7,510 nt of DNA. Source: an uncultured Marvinbryantia sp. (lineage in GTDB: Bacteria; Bacillota; Clostridia; Lachnospirales; Lachnospiraceae). The first letter of the stretch is position 1. Every line of letters starts with the position of its first letter. The notes below the pieces were generated by a model. The model did not search any database. It saw only the letters and a list, made by a program, of their open reading frames with translations, and was not told the origin of the DNA. Position numbers and translations under genes: made by a program. The DNA is taken from NCBI GenBank assembly GCA_947624335.1, contig CANQJX010000084.1, positions 1 through 7,510 of the forward strand, written 5' to 3'. Positions 1 through 5,734 of this stretch are shown one piece after another.

Positions 1-1180
1 CCATCGAAAGCGACCCGACCGTAAAGCCCACGCCGGCGATCTTATTGCGGTAACCAGCGCCGGTTAAGTCAAAGAAGCTGCGGCTTCCGCCCGATACATC
101 GGTCAGGCCGATTGCCGAAATAAACAGCAGCGACTTGGTTGCGGCATGCGCCAGAATATGGAAAACGCTTGCCACCACGCCCTCCGTCGTTCCAAGGCCG
201 AAGCCCATGTAAATATAGCCGATCTGCGCCACTGAGGAGAAGGCGATCATCCTGCGGACGTCCTTTTCCATGATTGCGCTGACAGATCCGAAAATCATTC
301 CCAGCAGTCCGAATACGAACAGCACGTTAATGATGCCCGAATTGCAGATAATATCAAATCCGATGACGCGGTAAAAAATTTTCAGCAGGAGAAAAATGTA
401 CCCTTTGGACACCAGGCTGGAAAGCATCGCAGCCGACGATACCGTGGAATAGCCGTAGGCGTCCGGCAGCCACGAGTGAAACGGAAACAGCGCGCTCTTG
501 GTCGCCAGACCCACCGTAATCAGATCAATCGTAATCATCAACGGCACGCGATAGGTTCCCGCCTGAATGATCTGCGCAATTGATTCTTTGATGTTCGACA
601 TCAAAAGATGCCCGGTCAGATCATACAGCATGCAAATTCCCATCAGGAGCAGGCCGGAACCCAAAAGGCTCATAATCATATAGCGCACCGCCGCCTCGAT
701 GGTTCTTCCGTTCTGGCGTATCATAATCAGGCCGCAGGCGGAAATGGTATTGATTTCCACAAATACATAAGCGGTAAAAAGGTCGTTGGTATAGATCAGC
801 GCCAGCAAAGAGCTGAGCATCAGATCGGTCAGAATATAGTAAATGTTGTGCTTACTATGCTCTACTTCCTCATTCAGTTTCTTTCTGCCGCCCAGCATGG
901 ACAAAAGCATGATCACGCAAAAGGCCAGCGCCATCCCCGCTTCCAGCGCGCCGGCGCGGATCTCGTTGCCCCAGGGCGCCGGAAAATGTCCCATCATAAA
1001 GGTGTAGCTTCCGCCCACCTGCAGCATATAGCCGAGCAGCCATGCCGACATACATCCGATCACCGTAATCGCGGCCGTATTCAGCCATTTTGCCGCCTTT
1101 CCCGGCAGAACCGAGGATACAATTCCGGAAAACATGGAAATCATAATGGAAAAGAACGGAACATTCTGTACAAACGCCAT
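1..1180 (-). CDS. mrpD: Mrp antiporter subunit D (MrpD/MnhD), 3' end beyond the window
   Basis: Large membrane subunit of the Mrp cation/proton antiporter, homologous to the proton-pumping NuoM/NuoN subunits of complex I. The frame is open from ATG 1180 to the left edge: 393 residues without a stop, against roughly 490-500 for the family, so the C-terminal part is missing. Visible family marks are the TM5 glutamate E142 (in FVEINT), the TM7 lysine K228 (in LATKSALFPFHSWLPDAYG), K260 in SKGYIF, and H341/H345/K349 in HILAHAATKSLLF; all are intramembrane charged positions of the proton channel. The start is chosen because AAGGAGGGG at 1194-1186 lies five bases upstream, and the ATG overlaps the mrpC stop as TGATG, implying translational coupling. 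MrpA and MrpD are paralogues and the gene is cut off, so D rather than a MrpA N-terminal module is inferred from its position after mrpC and its short N-terminus. Confidence 0.93.
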   Translation of the reverse strand, partial: MAFVQNVPFFSIMISMFSGIVSSVLPGKAAKWLNTAAITVIGCMSAWLLGYMLQVGGSYTFMMGHFPAPWGNEIRAGALEAGMALAFCVIMLLSMLGGRKKLNEEVEHSKHNIYYILTDLMLSSLLALIYTNDLFTAYVFVEINTISACGLIMIRQNGRTIEAAVRYMIMSLLGSGLLLMGICMLYDLTGHLLMSNIKESIAQIIQAGTYRVPLMITIDLITVGLATKSALFPFHSWLPDAYGYSTVSSAAMLSSLVSKGYIFLLLKIFYRVIGFDIICNSGIINVLFVFGLLGMIFGSVSAIMEKDVRRMIAFSSVAQIGYIYMGFGLGTTEGVVASVFHILAHAATKSLLFISAIGLTDVSGGSRSFFDLTGAGYRNKIAGVGFTVGSLSM

Positions 1181-1557
1181 CACAGCCCCTCCTTCTTCAG
1201 CCTGGAGGAAATTTCATCCAGATCCAGGGTGTGATAGCGCCGATACAGCCGCACGGTCAGCGACAGCATCAGGGCGGATACCGAGACGGAAACCACAATG
1301 CCGGTCAGCACCAGCCCGCTTGGAATGGGATTGATATACGCCTCCACCTTCTGTACGCCGTCTACCACAATCGGCGCCGCGCGTCCGGTAATGTAGCCCT
1401 TTTCCGCAAGAAAGAGATAAACCGCCGTATCCATAATATTCAATCCGATAATTTTTTTAATGAGATTTTTCTGCAGCAGCAGATTGGCAAATCCGATGCC
1501 GAACAGCAGCATCGCGATTTCCTCGCCAAAGTTCGCCGCCAAATTGGAACCCAGCAT
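1180..1557 (-). CDS. mrpC: Mrp antiporter subunit C (MrpC/MnhC)
   Basis: Small membrane subunit, 125 residues, homologous to NuoK of complex I; it sits between the MrpA-type and MrpD-type channel subunits in the complex. The protein has the expected three hydrophobic segments, roughly residues 13-29, 34-52 and 80-105. The most diagnostic stretch is the third, NPIPSGLVLTGIVVSVSVSA (76-95), matching the MnhC/NuoK signature of N/D-P-x-P-x-A/G-L-V-L-T. The C-terminus is a short charged cytoplasmic tail. The start at 1557 follows AAAGGAGG inside the end of the B gene, with three bases between the B stop and this ATG. The stop shares its last base with the mrpD start. Length and motif order are normal for the family. 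Confidence 0.93.
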   Translation of the reverse strand: MLGSNLAANFGEEIAMLLFGIGFANLLLQKNLIKKIIGLNIMDTAVYLFLAEKGYITGRAAPIVVDGVQKVEAYINPIPSGLVLTGIVVSVSVSALMLSLTVRLYRRYHTLDLDEISSRLKKEGL

Positions 1558-1560
1558 ACT

Positions 1561-2532
1561 CTAAAACCCTCCTTTGCGAAACAGTGCAAAAAATGCGTAC
1601 ATCGTGCAGGCCACCACCATGCCGACGCAGATATTTAACGGCAGGATCAGCCCGCTGCTGATGATCGCCCCCGGCGTTCCCAGCGGAATCCCGCTTTCCA
1701 GGTGATGCGCGCCCGTATAGAAAGAATAACTTTTCGCCAGGCAGTAAAACGTCAGCGCACAAAAGCTGATCCATTTATAAGTTTTTTCGGTAAAGAAACG
1801 CTCCGTCTTTTCAAAACCGAACGCATTCAGGTAAAGGATCAGCCCGGCGCCGATAATCGCGCCGCCCGAAAAACCGCCGCCCGGAGACAGATGGCCGTTC
1901 AGGATCACATAGATTCCAAAAATAATGATAATCGGAACCAGAACGGCGGAAACCACCTGCAAAATGGAATCATTCTTCGGCTCGTAATAACTGTCGCGCT
2001 TTTCCTCTTCCTCGGCGCTTCCCTTTCCTTTTTTCTTATCATTGCGCAAAAGGATCAGCACCGTGCAGGTTGCGATAAAAAGCACATTGGACTCGCCGAA
2101 CGTGTCAAACGCACGATAGTCAAGGATCATTCCCGTAACAATATTTACGGCTCCCGTATCCTGCAGCCCGTCCTCAATATATTTCGCGGACACTTCGTTG
2201 CTGCTCGGATTGCTGTCGCTGCCGATCGGCGGAAGGTAGGAAACCTCCACCAGAAGAATCGTCACCAGCGCCAGGCAGCACAGCAGCGCGGCTACCTTGT
2301 AAAAGCGCATAAAGAAACGGTAAAACCGATTATGCTGCGTATCGTAAGCCCGCGCGAACACCCTGTCCCGGTCCCGCCGGTAGCGTTCCGCCCGCTTTTG
2401 ATCCGGCACATATTCTCTTTGCGGAACAATCTCCACATTTCCGAGATACGGATCTTTTTCCCCGCTGATCCACTGTTTTAAGCGGACAAACATGCGTTTT
2501 TTATATTCTTCTTCCGAGATCTGCTTACTCAT
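1561..2532 (-). CDS. mrpB: Mrp antiporter subunit B fused to an MbhE-like domain
   Basis: 323 residues, more than twice the 140 or so of a stand-alone MnhB. Three parts can be seen. Residues 1-78 are highly charged, cytoplasmic-looking and unrecognised. Residues 79-165 contain two hydrophobic segments around the motif VNIVTGMILDYRAFDTFGES (129-148), the MbhE-type signature that lies at the extreme C-terminus of full-length MrpA. After a charged linker (KKKGKG...EEEEK, 167-178), residues 188-320 are a MnhB domain with HLSPGGGFSGG (214-224) and PLNICVGM (298-305). The start at 2532 is preferred over upstream in-frame ATGs because the extra residues have no family character and would overlap the preceding gene deeply. 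The chosen ATG overlaps the preceding stop by eight bases, after a GGAGGA-rich site. It is part of the mrp operon and probably scaffolds the cation-side module. Confidence 0.9.
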   Translation of the reverse strand: MSKQISEEEYKKRMFVRLKQWISGEKDPYLGNVEIVPQREYVPDQKRAERYRRDRDRVFARAYDTQHNRFYRFFMRFYKVAALLCCLALVTILLVEVSYLPPIGSDSNPSSNEVSAKYIEDGLQDTGAVNIVTGMILDYRAFDTFGESNVLFIATCTVLILLRNDKKKGKGSAEEEEKRDSYYEPKNDSILQVVSAVLVPIIIIFGIYVILNGHLSPGGGFSGGAIIGAGLILYLNAFGFEKTERFFTEKTYKWISFCALTFYCLAKSYSFYTGAHHLESGIPLGTPGAIISSGLILPLNICVGMVVACTMYAFFALFRKGGF

Positions 2533-2782
2533 CGTCCTTGTCCTCCTCCCGCATCGCATGGATTTTCTTGAGGGTTGCAAAGAACAAAACGCTGGTAACG
2601 CCGGCGCCCACCGCCGCCTCTGTGATAGCAAGATCGGGAGATTCCAGAAGAATCCAGATAATTGACATAATCAGGCTGTACGACATAAAAATCAGGATCG
2701 AATTCAAAAGATTTTTTGAAAAGCTGACCGAGATCGCGCAGACAACCAGAAAACCAAGTAAAATATATTGAAAAACCAGCAT
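2525..2782 (-). CDS. Stand-alone MrpA C-terminal subunit (MbhD-like, DUF4040)
   Basis: 85-residue membrane protein equivalent to the MbhD-like segment of MrpA, which in Bacillus is the C-terminal part of one long polypeptide. Three hydrophobic segments are visible (about 4-22, 28-47 and 57-72). The diagnostic stretch is ESPDLAITEAAVGAG (47-61), where the family has a conserved P-D-x-A-x-T-E-A-A-V-G core; the glutamate in TEAAVG is NuoJ-like and thought to lie on the ion path. A GTG codon lies immediately upstream at 2785, but AAAGGAGG followed by seven bases favours the ATG at 2782, which forms TGATG with the mrpG stop. The C-terminus is acidic. In this operon the MbhD-like and MbhE-like parts of MrpA are detached from the NuoL-like part. 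Confidence 0.88.
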   Translation of the reverse strand: MLVFQYILLGFLVVCAISVSFSKNLLNSILIFMSYSLIMSIIWILLESPDLAITEAAVGAGVTSVLFFATLKKIHAMREEDKDDE

Positions 2783-3159
2783 CACTCTTCCTCCTTTTGC
2801 GCCTTATTCTCGTCGTCAAGAATTTGGCGGATTTCTTCCTGAACCTCGCAATAGCGGTCGATGTTGGGATCGGTCACCGCCTCCAGACGCGAGATCAGGT
2901 GCGAAGATACCGGAGAGGAACACCACAGGAACACCACAACCAGTCCCAGCTTCAGAGTGGTAAAGTTCCAGCCCGACAAAATCATCAGGCCGACGAGGGA
3001 AATCCCGATTCCCAGCGTGTCTCCAATCGCCGCCGCATGCATACGGTTCAGCACATATTTGAATTTATATACTCCGAGGATCTGAACAATAAAAATGAGA
3101 ATACCGCAAAGCAGCATCAGCGTGCCAAGCGTAAATTGTGTCCATTTAAGAATCTCCAT
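2782..3159 (-). CDS. mrpG: Mrp antiporter subunit G (MrpG/MnhG)
   Basis: 125-residue small membrane subunit of the antiporter with three hydrophobic segments (about 9-29, 45-63 and 68-85) and a charged cytoplasmic tail (92-125). Family marks are the short loop with RMHAAAIGDTLG (39-50), corresponding to the RxHAxxxxxTLG motif of MnhG/PhaG, and SSPVSSHLISR (81-91), corresponding to the PxxxHxxxRA motif near the end of the last membrane segment. The start at 3159 overlaps the end of mrpF by 14 bases and has GGAGGAAG inside the mrpF tail as ribosome binding site. The role of MrpG is structural; it is required for assembly and activity of the complex but has no known catalytic residue set. Confidence 0.92.
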   Translation of the reverse strand: MEILKWTQFTLGTLMLLCGILIFIVQILGVYKFKYVLNRMHAAAIGDTLGIGISLVGLMILSGWNFTTLKLGLVVVFLWCSSPVSSHLISRLEAVTDPNIDRYCEVQEEIRQILDDENKAQKEEE

Positions 3160-3493
3160 TTGCGTCTTCCTCCTCTTCTGCCCTTTTTTTCTGCTGTTCC
3201 CGTTTTTCTTTGTATTCCAGATAAACGCCCGTATATACTTTGGTCAGCACCACCACGGCAAGGAAGCTGATCATGGCGTAAATCAGGCAGATATCCACCA
3301 AATACCCTTCTCCCATGCGCAGGGCCAAAATGGAAATAATGACCATAACCATTGTGCCCATCATATTAACCGCTACCAGCCGGTCCGCGATCGTAGGCCC
3401 GATTACCGCCCGTATCAGGCAGAGAATCGCCAAAATTGCCAGTATGACCAGCGCCACGGTAAACACGCCGGAATATGCCTGCATCAATGCCAT
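3146..3493 (-). CDS. mrpF: Mrp antiporter subunit F (MrpF/MnhF)
   Basis: 115-residue membrane subunit with three hydrophobic segments (about 9-29, 42-58 and 66-87). The family signature is clear: RAVIGPTIADRLVAVNMMGT (28-47), the GPTxxDRxxAxN motif of MrpF, with a second acidic site in VDICLIYA (66-73). The C-terminal tail (95-115) is a dense lysine/glutamate stretch, longer than in the compact Bacillus protein. An upstream in-frame ATG at 3574 would give 27 extra residues lying within mrpE and lacking family character. The ATG at 3493 sits one base after the mrpE stop, with GGTGA five bases upstream, and is preferred. The gene ends inside the beginning of mrpG, consistent with coupled translation. 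Confidence 0.92.
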   Translation of the reverse strand: MALMQAYSGVFTVALVILAILAILCLIRAVIGPTIADRLVAVNMMGTMVMVIISILALRMGEGYLVDICLIYAMISFLAVVVLTKVYTGVYLEYKEKREQQKKRAEEEEDANGDS

Positions 3494-3494
3494 C

Positions 3495-3962
3495 TTACTC
3501 ACCCAGCCTTTCCAATTTTCGCAGCATCTGCACAAATACCGAATCCTCCATGCCATCCGCCATACTCTTATCAAGGCAGTGCACGATCAGCCGGTCGCCG
3601 TTTAAGGATACCGTAATCGTCCCCGGCGTCAGCGTGATGGAATTTGCAAGGATTACCCGCGCCGTCCTTGATTTGAGATCCGTATGAAACGTCACCATCA
3701 CCGGCTCCACCATTTCGCGCCGTGAAAGGATCAGGCGGGTAACCGCGATGTTCGCGCGGATGATCTCCACGATCAAGGTAAAAATGTAGCCCAGGAAATA
3801 CAGGCCTCTCCGGTACAGAAGCAGTTCCTTTTTGATACTGTGGTCCATAAATTTGCAGATAAACGCAAAAACAAGCAGCGCGATCACCACGCCGAAAACA
3901 GCGATCTCCACAGTGAACGCCCCGTTAAATATCAGCCAGACCAGAAAAAACAATAACAGCAT
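3495..3962 (-). CDS. mrpE: Mrp antiporter subunit E (MrpE/MnhE)
   Basis: 155 residues, the normal length for MrpE. Two or three hydrophobic segments (about 2-38 as a hairpin, 54-74) are followed by a soluble C-terminal domain. The signature is LANSITLTPGTITV (105-118), the highly conserved xANSIxLTPGTxT element, followed by a VHCLD-type strand. A flat amphipathic segment, REMVEPVMVTFHTDLKS (82-98), precedes it. The first gene of the operon, it begins at ATG 3962 with AAGGAGAG about eight bases upstream and an extended -10 promoter further up. In known Mrp structures subunit E lies peripherally in the complex with F and G. The E-F-G-first order differs from the A-B-C-D-E-F-G order of Bacillus and Staphylococcus. 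Confidence 0.93.
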   Translation of the reverse strand: MLLLFFLVWLIFNGAFTVEIAVFGVVIALLVFAFICKFMDHSIKKELLLYRRGLYFLGYIFTLIVEIIRANIAVTRLILSRREMVEPVMVTFHTDLKSRTARVILANSITLTPGTITVSLNGDRLIVHCLDKSMADGMEDSVFVQMLRKLERLGE

Positions 3963-3996
3963 GCCTATCTCTCCTTACCCTGTTCACTAAGCACCT

Positions 3997-4025
3997 ATTA
4001 TAGCAGATTCGCCATAGGAAGTACA
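3997..4025 (-). promoter_or_regulatory. Extended -10 sigma-A-type promoter for the mrp operon
   Basis: A perfect TATAAT at 4002-3997 is preceded directly by TGC at 4005-4003, giving the extended -10 form TGnTATAAT. Seventeen bases upstream, TGTACT at 4025-4020 is only a half match to TTGACA, which extended -10 promoters tolerate. Transcription would start near 3990 and leave a leader of about 28 bases before mrpE. The promoter separates mrp expression from the sporulation genes upstream. Confidence 0.65.
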
Positions 4026-4039
4026 TACTAATTTTTGAT

Positions 4040-4072
4040 AAAAAATGCGCCCAAAACGCGCGGAAATTGGGC
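4040..4072 (-). terminator. Probable intrinsic terminator after spoVAC
   Basis: Read on the minus strand, GCCCAA (4072-4067) pairs with TTGGGC (4054-4049) around a 12-base GC-rich loop, and a run of six T follows at 4045-4040 after a short GCA. The six-base stem can be extended by an A-T/T-A pair if two bases bulge. The T run lies on the correct side for transcripts leaving the spoVA genes. The stem is short, so the call is moderate. Confidence 0.5.
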
Positions 4073-4096
4073 ATAAAAAAACAGCCGCCGCCACAT

Positions 4097-4128
4097 GGGA
4101 AACGACCGTTTCTGCGAAGAATCTTCCC
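4097..4128. repeat. Small nested inverted repeats in the spoVAC 3' region
   Basis: Two short palindromes stand side by side: GAAACG/CGTTTC with a two-base centre (4099-4112) and GAAGA/TCTTC around one base (4116-4126), with GGGAA (4097-4101) and TTCCC (4124-4128) able to pair across both. They could fold the end of the spoVA transcript, but no T run follows closely enough for a canonical terminator. Their role is unknown. Confidence 0.35.
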
Positions 4129-4134
4129 GTCCTT

Positions 4135-4602
4135 TCAGACAATCCCCGCTAGTTTGCAAATCCAATAAATCAATCCGAGCACCCACCCGGCAAAGATCCC
4201 GTAAAGAATTACGGGTCCGGCAATCGTAAAAATTTTGCAGCCGATGCCAAATACCTGACCTTCTTTTTGAAATTCAATTGCGGGAGCCGCCACAGAATTT
4301 GCAAATCCCGTAATCGGAACCAGCGTCCCGGCGCCTCCGAATTTTGCCAGCCTCTGATAGATTCCGCATCCGGTCAGAACGACGCTGAGCAGCACCAGAA
4401 GAACGGAACACCAGGTTCCCGCTGTTTTTTCATCCAGCCCCCAGCTCATTCCTGTGTTGATGATCCCCTGCCCGATGACGCAGATTGCCCCGCCCACTGC
4501 AAACGCATGCCACATATTTGTCCAGAGGCTGTGGGTGGGCGTCACTTTTTTAACGTATTCGTTGTATTCCTGGTTCTTTTTTTCCTGTATGATATCTGCC
4601 AC
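4135..4602 (-). CDS. spoVAC: Stage V sporulation protein AC (SpoVAC), DPA channel subunit
   Basis: 155-residue membrane protein of the forespore inner membrane. SpoVAC of Bacillus behaves as a mechanosensitive channel and is needed for dipicolinate uptake during sporulation and release at germination. Identification rests on VGGAICVIGQG (36-46), DEKTAGT (57-63), the GAGTLVPITGFANSVAAPAI block (90-109) and EFQKEGQVFG (110-119), all characteristic of the family. Four or more hydrophobic segments are visible (about 33-50, 65-82, 97-108 and 125-150). A longer reading from ATG 4752 adds about 50 residues inside spoVAB without family character. The start is a GTG at 4602, which has a good GAGGTGG site five bases upstream. 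It is the last spo gene of the cluster; spoVAD and spoVAE do not follow. Confidence 0.95.
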   Translation of the reverse strand: MADIIQEKKNQEYNEYVKKVTPTHSLWTNMWHAFAVGGAICVIGQGIINTGMSWGLDEKTAGTWCSVLLVLLSVVLTGCGIYQRLAKFGGAGTLVPITGFANSVAAPAIEFQKEGQVFGIGCKIFTIAGPVILYGIFAGWVLGLIYWICKLAGIV

Positions 4603-4604
4603 TT

Positions 4605-5018
4605 TTACCACCTCATATAAAATTGTAATAAACTGCCCGCCGTCTTTCCCAGCGCGACGGCGATGACCAGAACGCTGAGTCCTTTTGTCAGCCCGATCCG
4701 GCGCGCGAAAACGGGAAAAATATGAATGACTTCCGCCAGCGCCATGATCCATCCGCCCACATAAATCCCGGCGGACAGCCCAAGCAGAACAAGCCCCGCC
4801 GTCCCTGCCGGAACCGGCGTTTTATAGACGGTCAGGACATTCCCGAACAAGGCCCCCAGAAGAATCGCCGTCTCATAGAGCCGGTTGTGCAGCGCCGTAT
4901 GGGAAATACCGGTAAAGCGCGTGATAATGCCAAGCCCTACCAGTAATGCCACCACGCCCGACGCCACCAGAAAGCCGCCGCCAAGCGCGGCAAGCGCCAT
5001 AAAAATTGTCTCCGTCAT
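4605..5018 (-). CDS. spoVAB: Stage V sporulation protein AB (SpoVAB)
   Basis: 137-residue integral membrane protein, close to the roughly 140 residues of the Bacillus protein. It belongs to the SpoVA set made in the forespore and needed for DPA movement across the inner membrane; its own biochemical role is not established. Hydrophobic segments are seen at about 5-33, 50-65, 72-92 and 112-132. The most recognisable stretch is SAGIYVGGWIMALAEVIHIF (82-101) followed by PVFARR, which resembles the conserved G-x-x-V-G-x-x-x-x-A-L-A-E-V core of SpoVAB. The start ATG overlaps the spoVAA stop as ATGA. The upstream site is a weak GGGGG (5031-5027), so coupling to spoVAA probably drives initiation. 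The gene ends two bases before the spoVAC start codon. Confidence 0.92.
   Translation of the reverse strand: MTETIFMALAALGGGFLVASGVVALLVGLGIITRFTGISHTALHNRLYETAILLGALFGNVLTVYKTPVPAGTAGLVLLGLSAGIYVGGWIMALAEVIHIFPVFARRIGLTKGLSVLVIAVALGKTAGSLLQFYMRW
4608..4614 (-). promoter_or_regulatory. Ribosome binding site fixing the GTG start of spoVAC
   Basis: GAGGTGG on the minus strand, five bases before GTG 4602. It lies inside the last codons of spoVAB, whose TAA (4607-4605) falls between this site and the start codon, so spoVAB and spoVAC are likely translationally coupled. Confidence 0.75.
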
Positions 5019-5668
5019 CCCGTGATCCCCCGTTTTCCCTGCTGCGCCGTGTGTTTCTCTTTTTCCGGTTTATGGCGGCTCTGTTCAATGATCGTCGTGT
5101 TGATATCGTTTTCATAGGTGCGCATCTGTACCTCCAGCGGCGTGGGATCCGCCGTCAGTTTTTTGCCGGCAAAATGGTTAAAAAATACAATAATTCCAAT
5201 CCCCAGTCCCAGAGAATAGGACAACTCCAGAACCGTAAACCCGTCCGAGGCGCGTCCCGAAAACAATTGATATATCTGCGCAAACAAACCGGTCACATCC
5301 ACGTCGTTGTTAAAAGTCATAATGGAAAACGCCGCCCCGAAAAAGCTCAAAACGCAGACCACGGCCGTTTTCAGCCAGCTTCGGACGCCGCCCGGTTCCC
5401 TGCGTTTCTCGTAGGTAATGATAAAGTCGCATTCTCCGATATTGTTAACTTCTACATTGGGAAATTCTCCCTCGATGCGCGCGATCACTTCCATAACCGA
5501 CTTGACATAGCGCCCCGGTTTTTGCCCTACCGCTTCCGGCAGGGTCAGTACCCTGACCTTGTTTTCGATTTCTTTGTCCGCGCAGGAAATCTGCGCAATA
5601 TCTTTTAGAAAAACCTTCCGGTCATGCACTGCGACATTCTGATCAATTTTCAGATATAGGGTGTCCAT
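5015..5668 (-). CDS. spoVAA: Stage V sporulation protein AA (SpoVAA)
   Basis: 217 residues, matching the usual length of SpoVAA (about 206). Residues 1-90 form a soluble domain beginning with an ubiquitin-like or SLBB-like set of strands (LYLKIDQNVAVHDRKVFLKD); two membrane segments follow (about 100-118 and 146-166). A conserved C-terminal motif, DPTPLEVQMRTYENDINTT (174-192), is a strong family mark, followed by a polar tail. The start at 5668 has GGAGGG at 5677-5672, so it initiates independently of sigF. It is the first gene of the local spoVA cluster, 66 bases downstream of sigF, and is probably transcribed in the forespore from the sigma-G-like promoter in that gap. Confidence 0.94.
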   Translation of the reverse strand: MDTLYLKIDQNVAVHDRKVFLKDIAQISCADKEIENKVRVLTLPEAVGQKPGRYVKSVMEVIARIEGEFPNVEVNNIGECDFIITYEKRREPGGVRSWLKTAVVCVLSFFGAAFSIMTFNNDVDVTGLFAQIYQLFSGRASDGFTVLELSYSLGLGIGIIVFFNHFAGKKLTADPTPLEVQMRTYENDINTTIIEQSRHKPEKEKHTAQQGKRGITG

Positions 5669-5702
5669 ATTCCCTCCTGCGATATTTCCGGTTGTTTTCC
5701 AT

Positions 5703-5732
5703 TAGTATCCCGAAATGCTGCAGAATTATTCT
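5703..5732 (-). promoter_or_regulatory. Candidate sigma-G (forespore) promoter of spoVAA
   Basis: Minus-strand AGAATA at 5732-5727 and GATACTA at 5709-5703 are separated by 17 bases. They match the sigma-G consensus (TGMATA, CATAMTA) at five of six and six of seven positions. The predicted start near 5696 gives a leader of about 28 bases to spoVAA. In Bacillus the spoVA operon is sigma-G-dependent, which supports the assignment. Sigma-F and sigma-G sites overlap in sequence, so sigma-F use is possible. Confidence 0.5.
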
Positions 5733-5734
5733 CC

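Noticed and set aside
608..1234. Plus-strand open frame of 208 residues opposite mrpD
   Set aside because: It lies antisense to a clear MrpD coding frame with conserved channel residues and shows only shadow-like His/Gln/Arg composition.
1702..2481. Plus-strand open frame of 259 residues opposite mrpB
   Set aside because: It has no family motif or good ribosome binding site, and its composition is rich in Arg, Gln and His, typical of an antisense shadow of a membrane-protein gene.
4075..4112. Alternative terminator using the T7 run at 4081-4075
   Set aside because: The nearest hairpin (GAAACG/CGTTTC) ends about 17 bases before the T run, and the GC-rich stretch between has no complementary arm upstream.
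4603..4752. Extended N-terminus for spoVAC from ATG 4752
   Set aside because: The extra residues overlap spoVAB in another frame, are Arg/Gly-rich and unlike SpoVAC; the GTG at 4602 has a well-placed GAGGTGG.
5497..5550. Short palindromic stretches in spoVAA considered as a regulatory hairpin
   Set aside because: They lie within a well-conserved coding frame and have no T run or promoter context.
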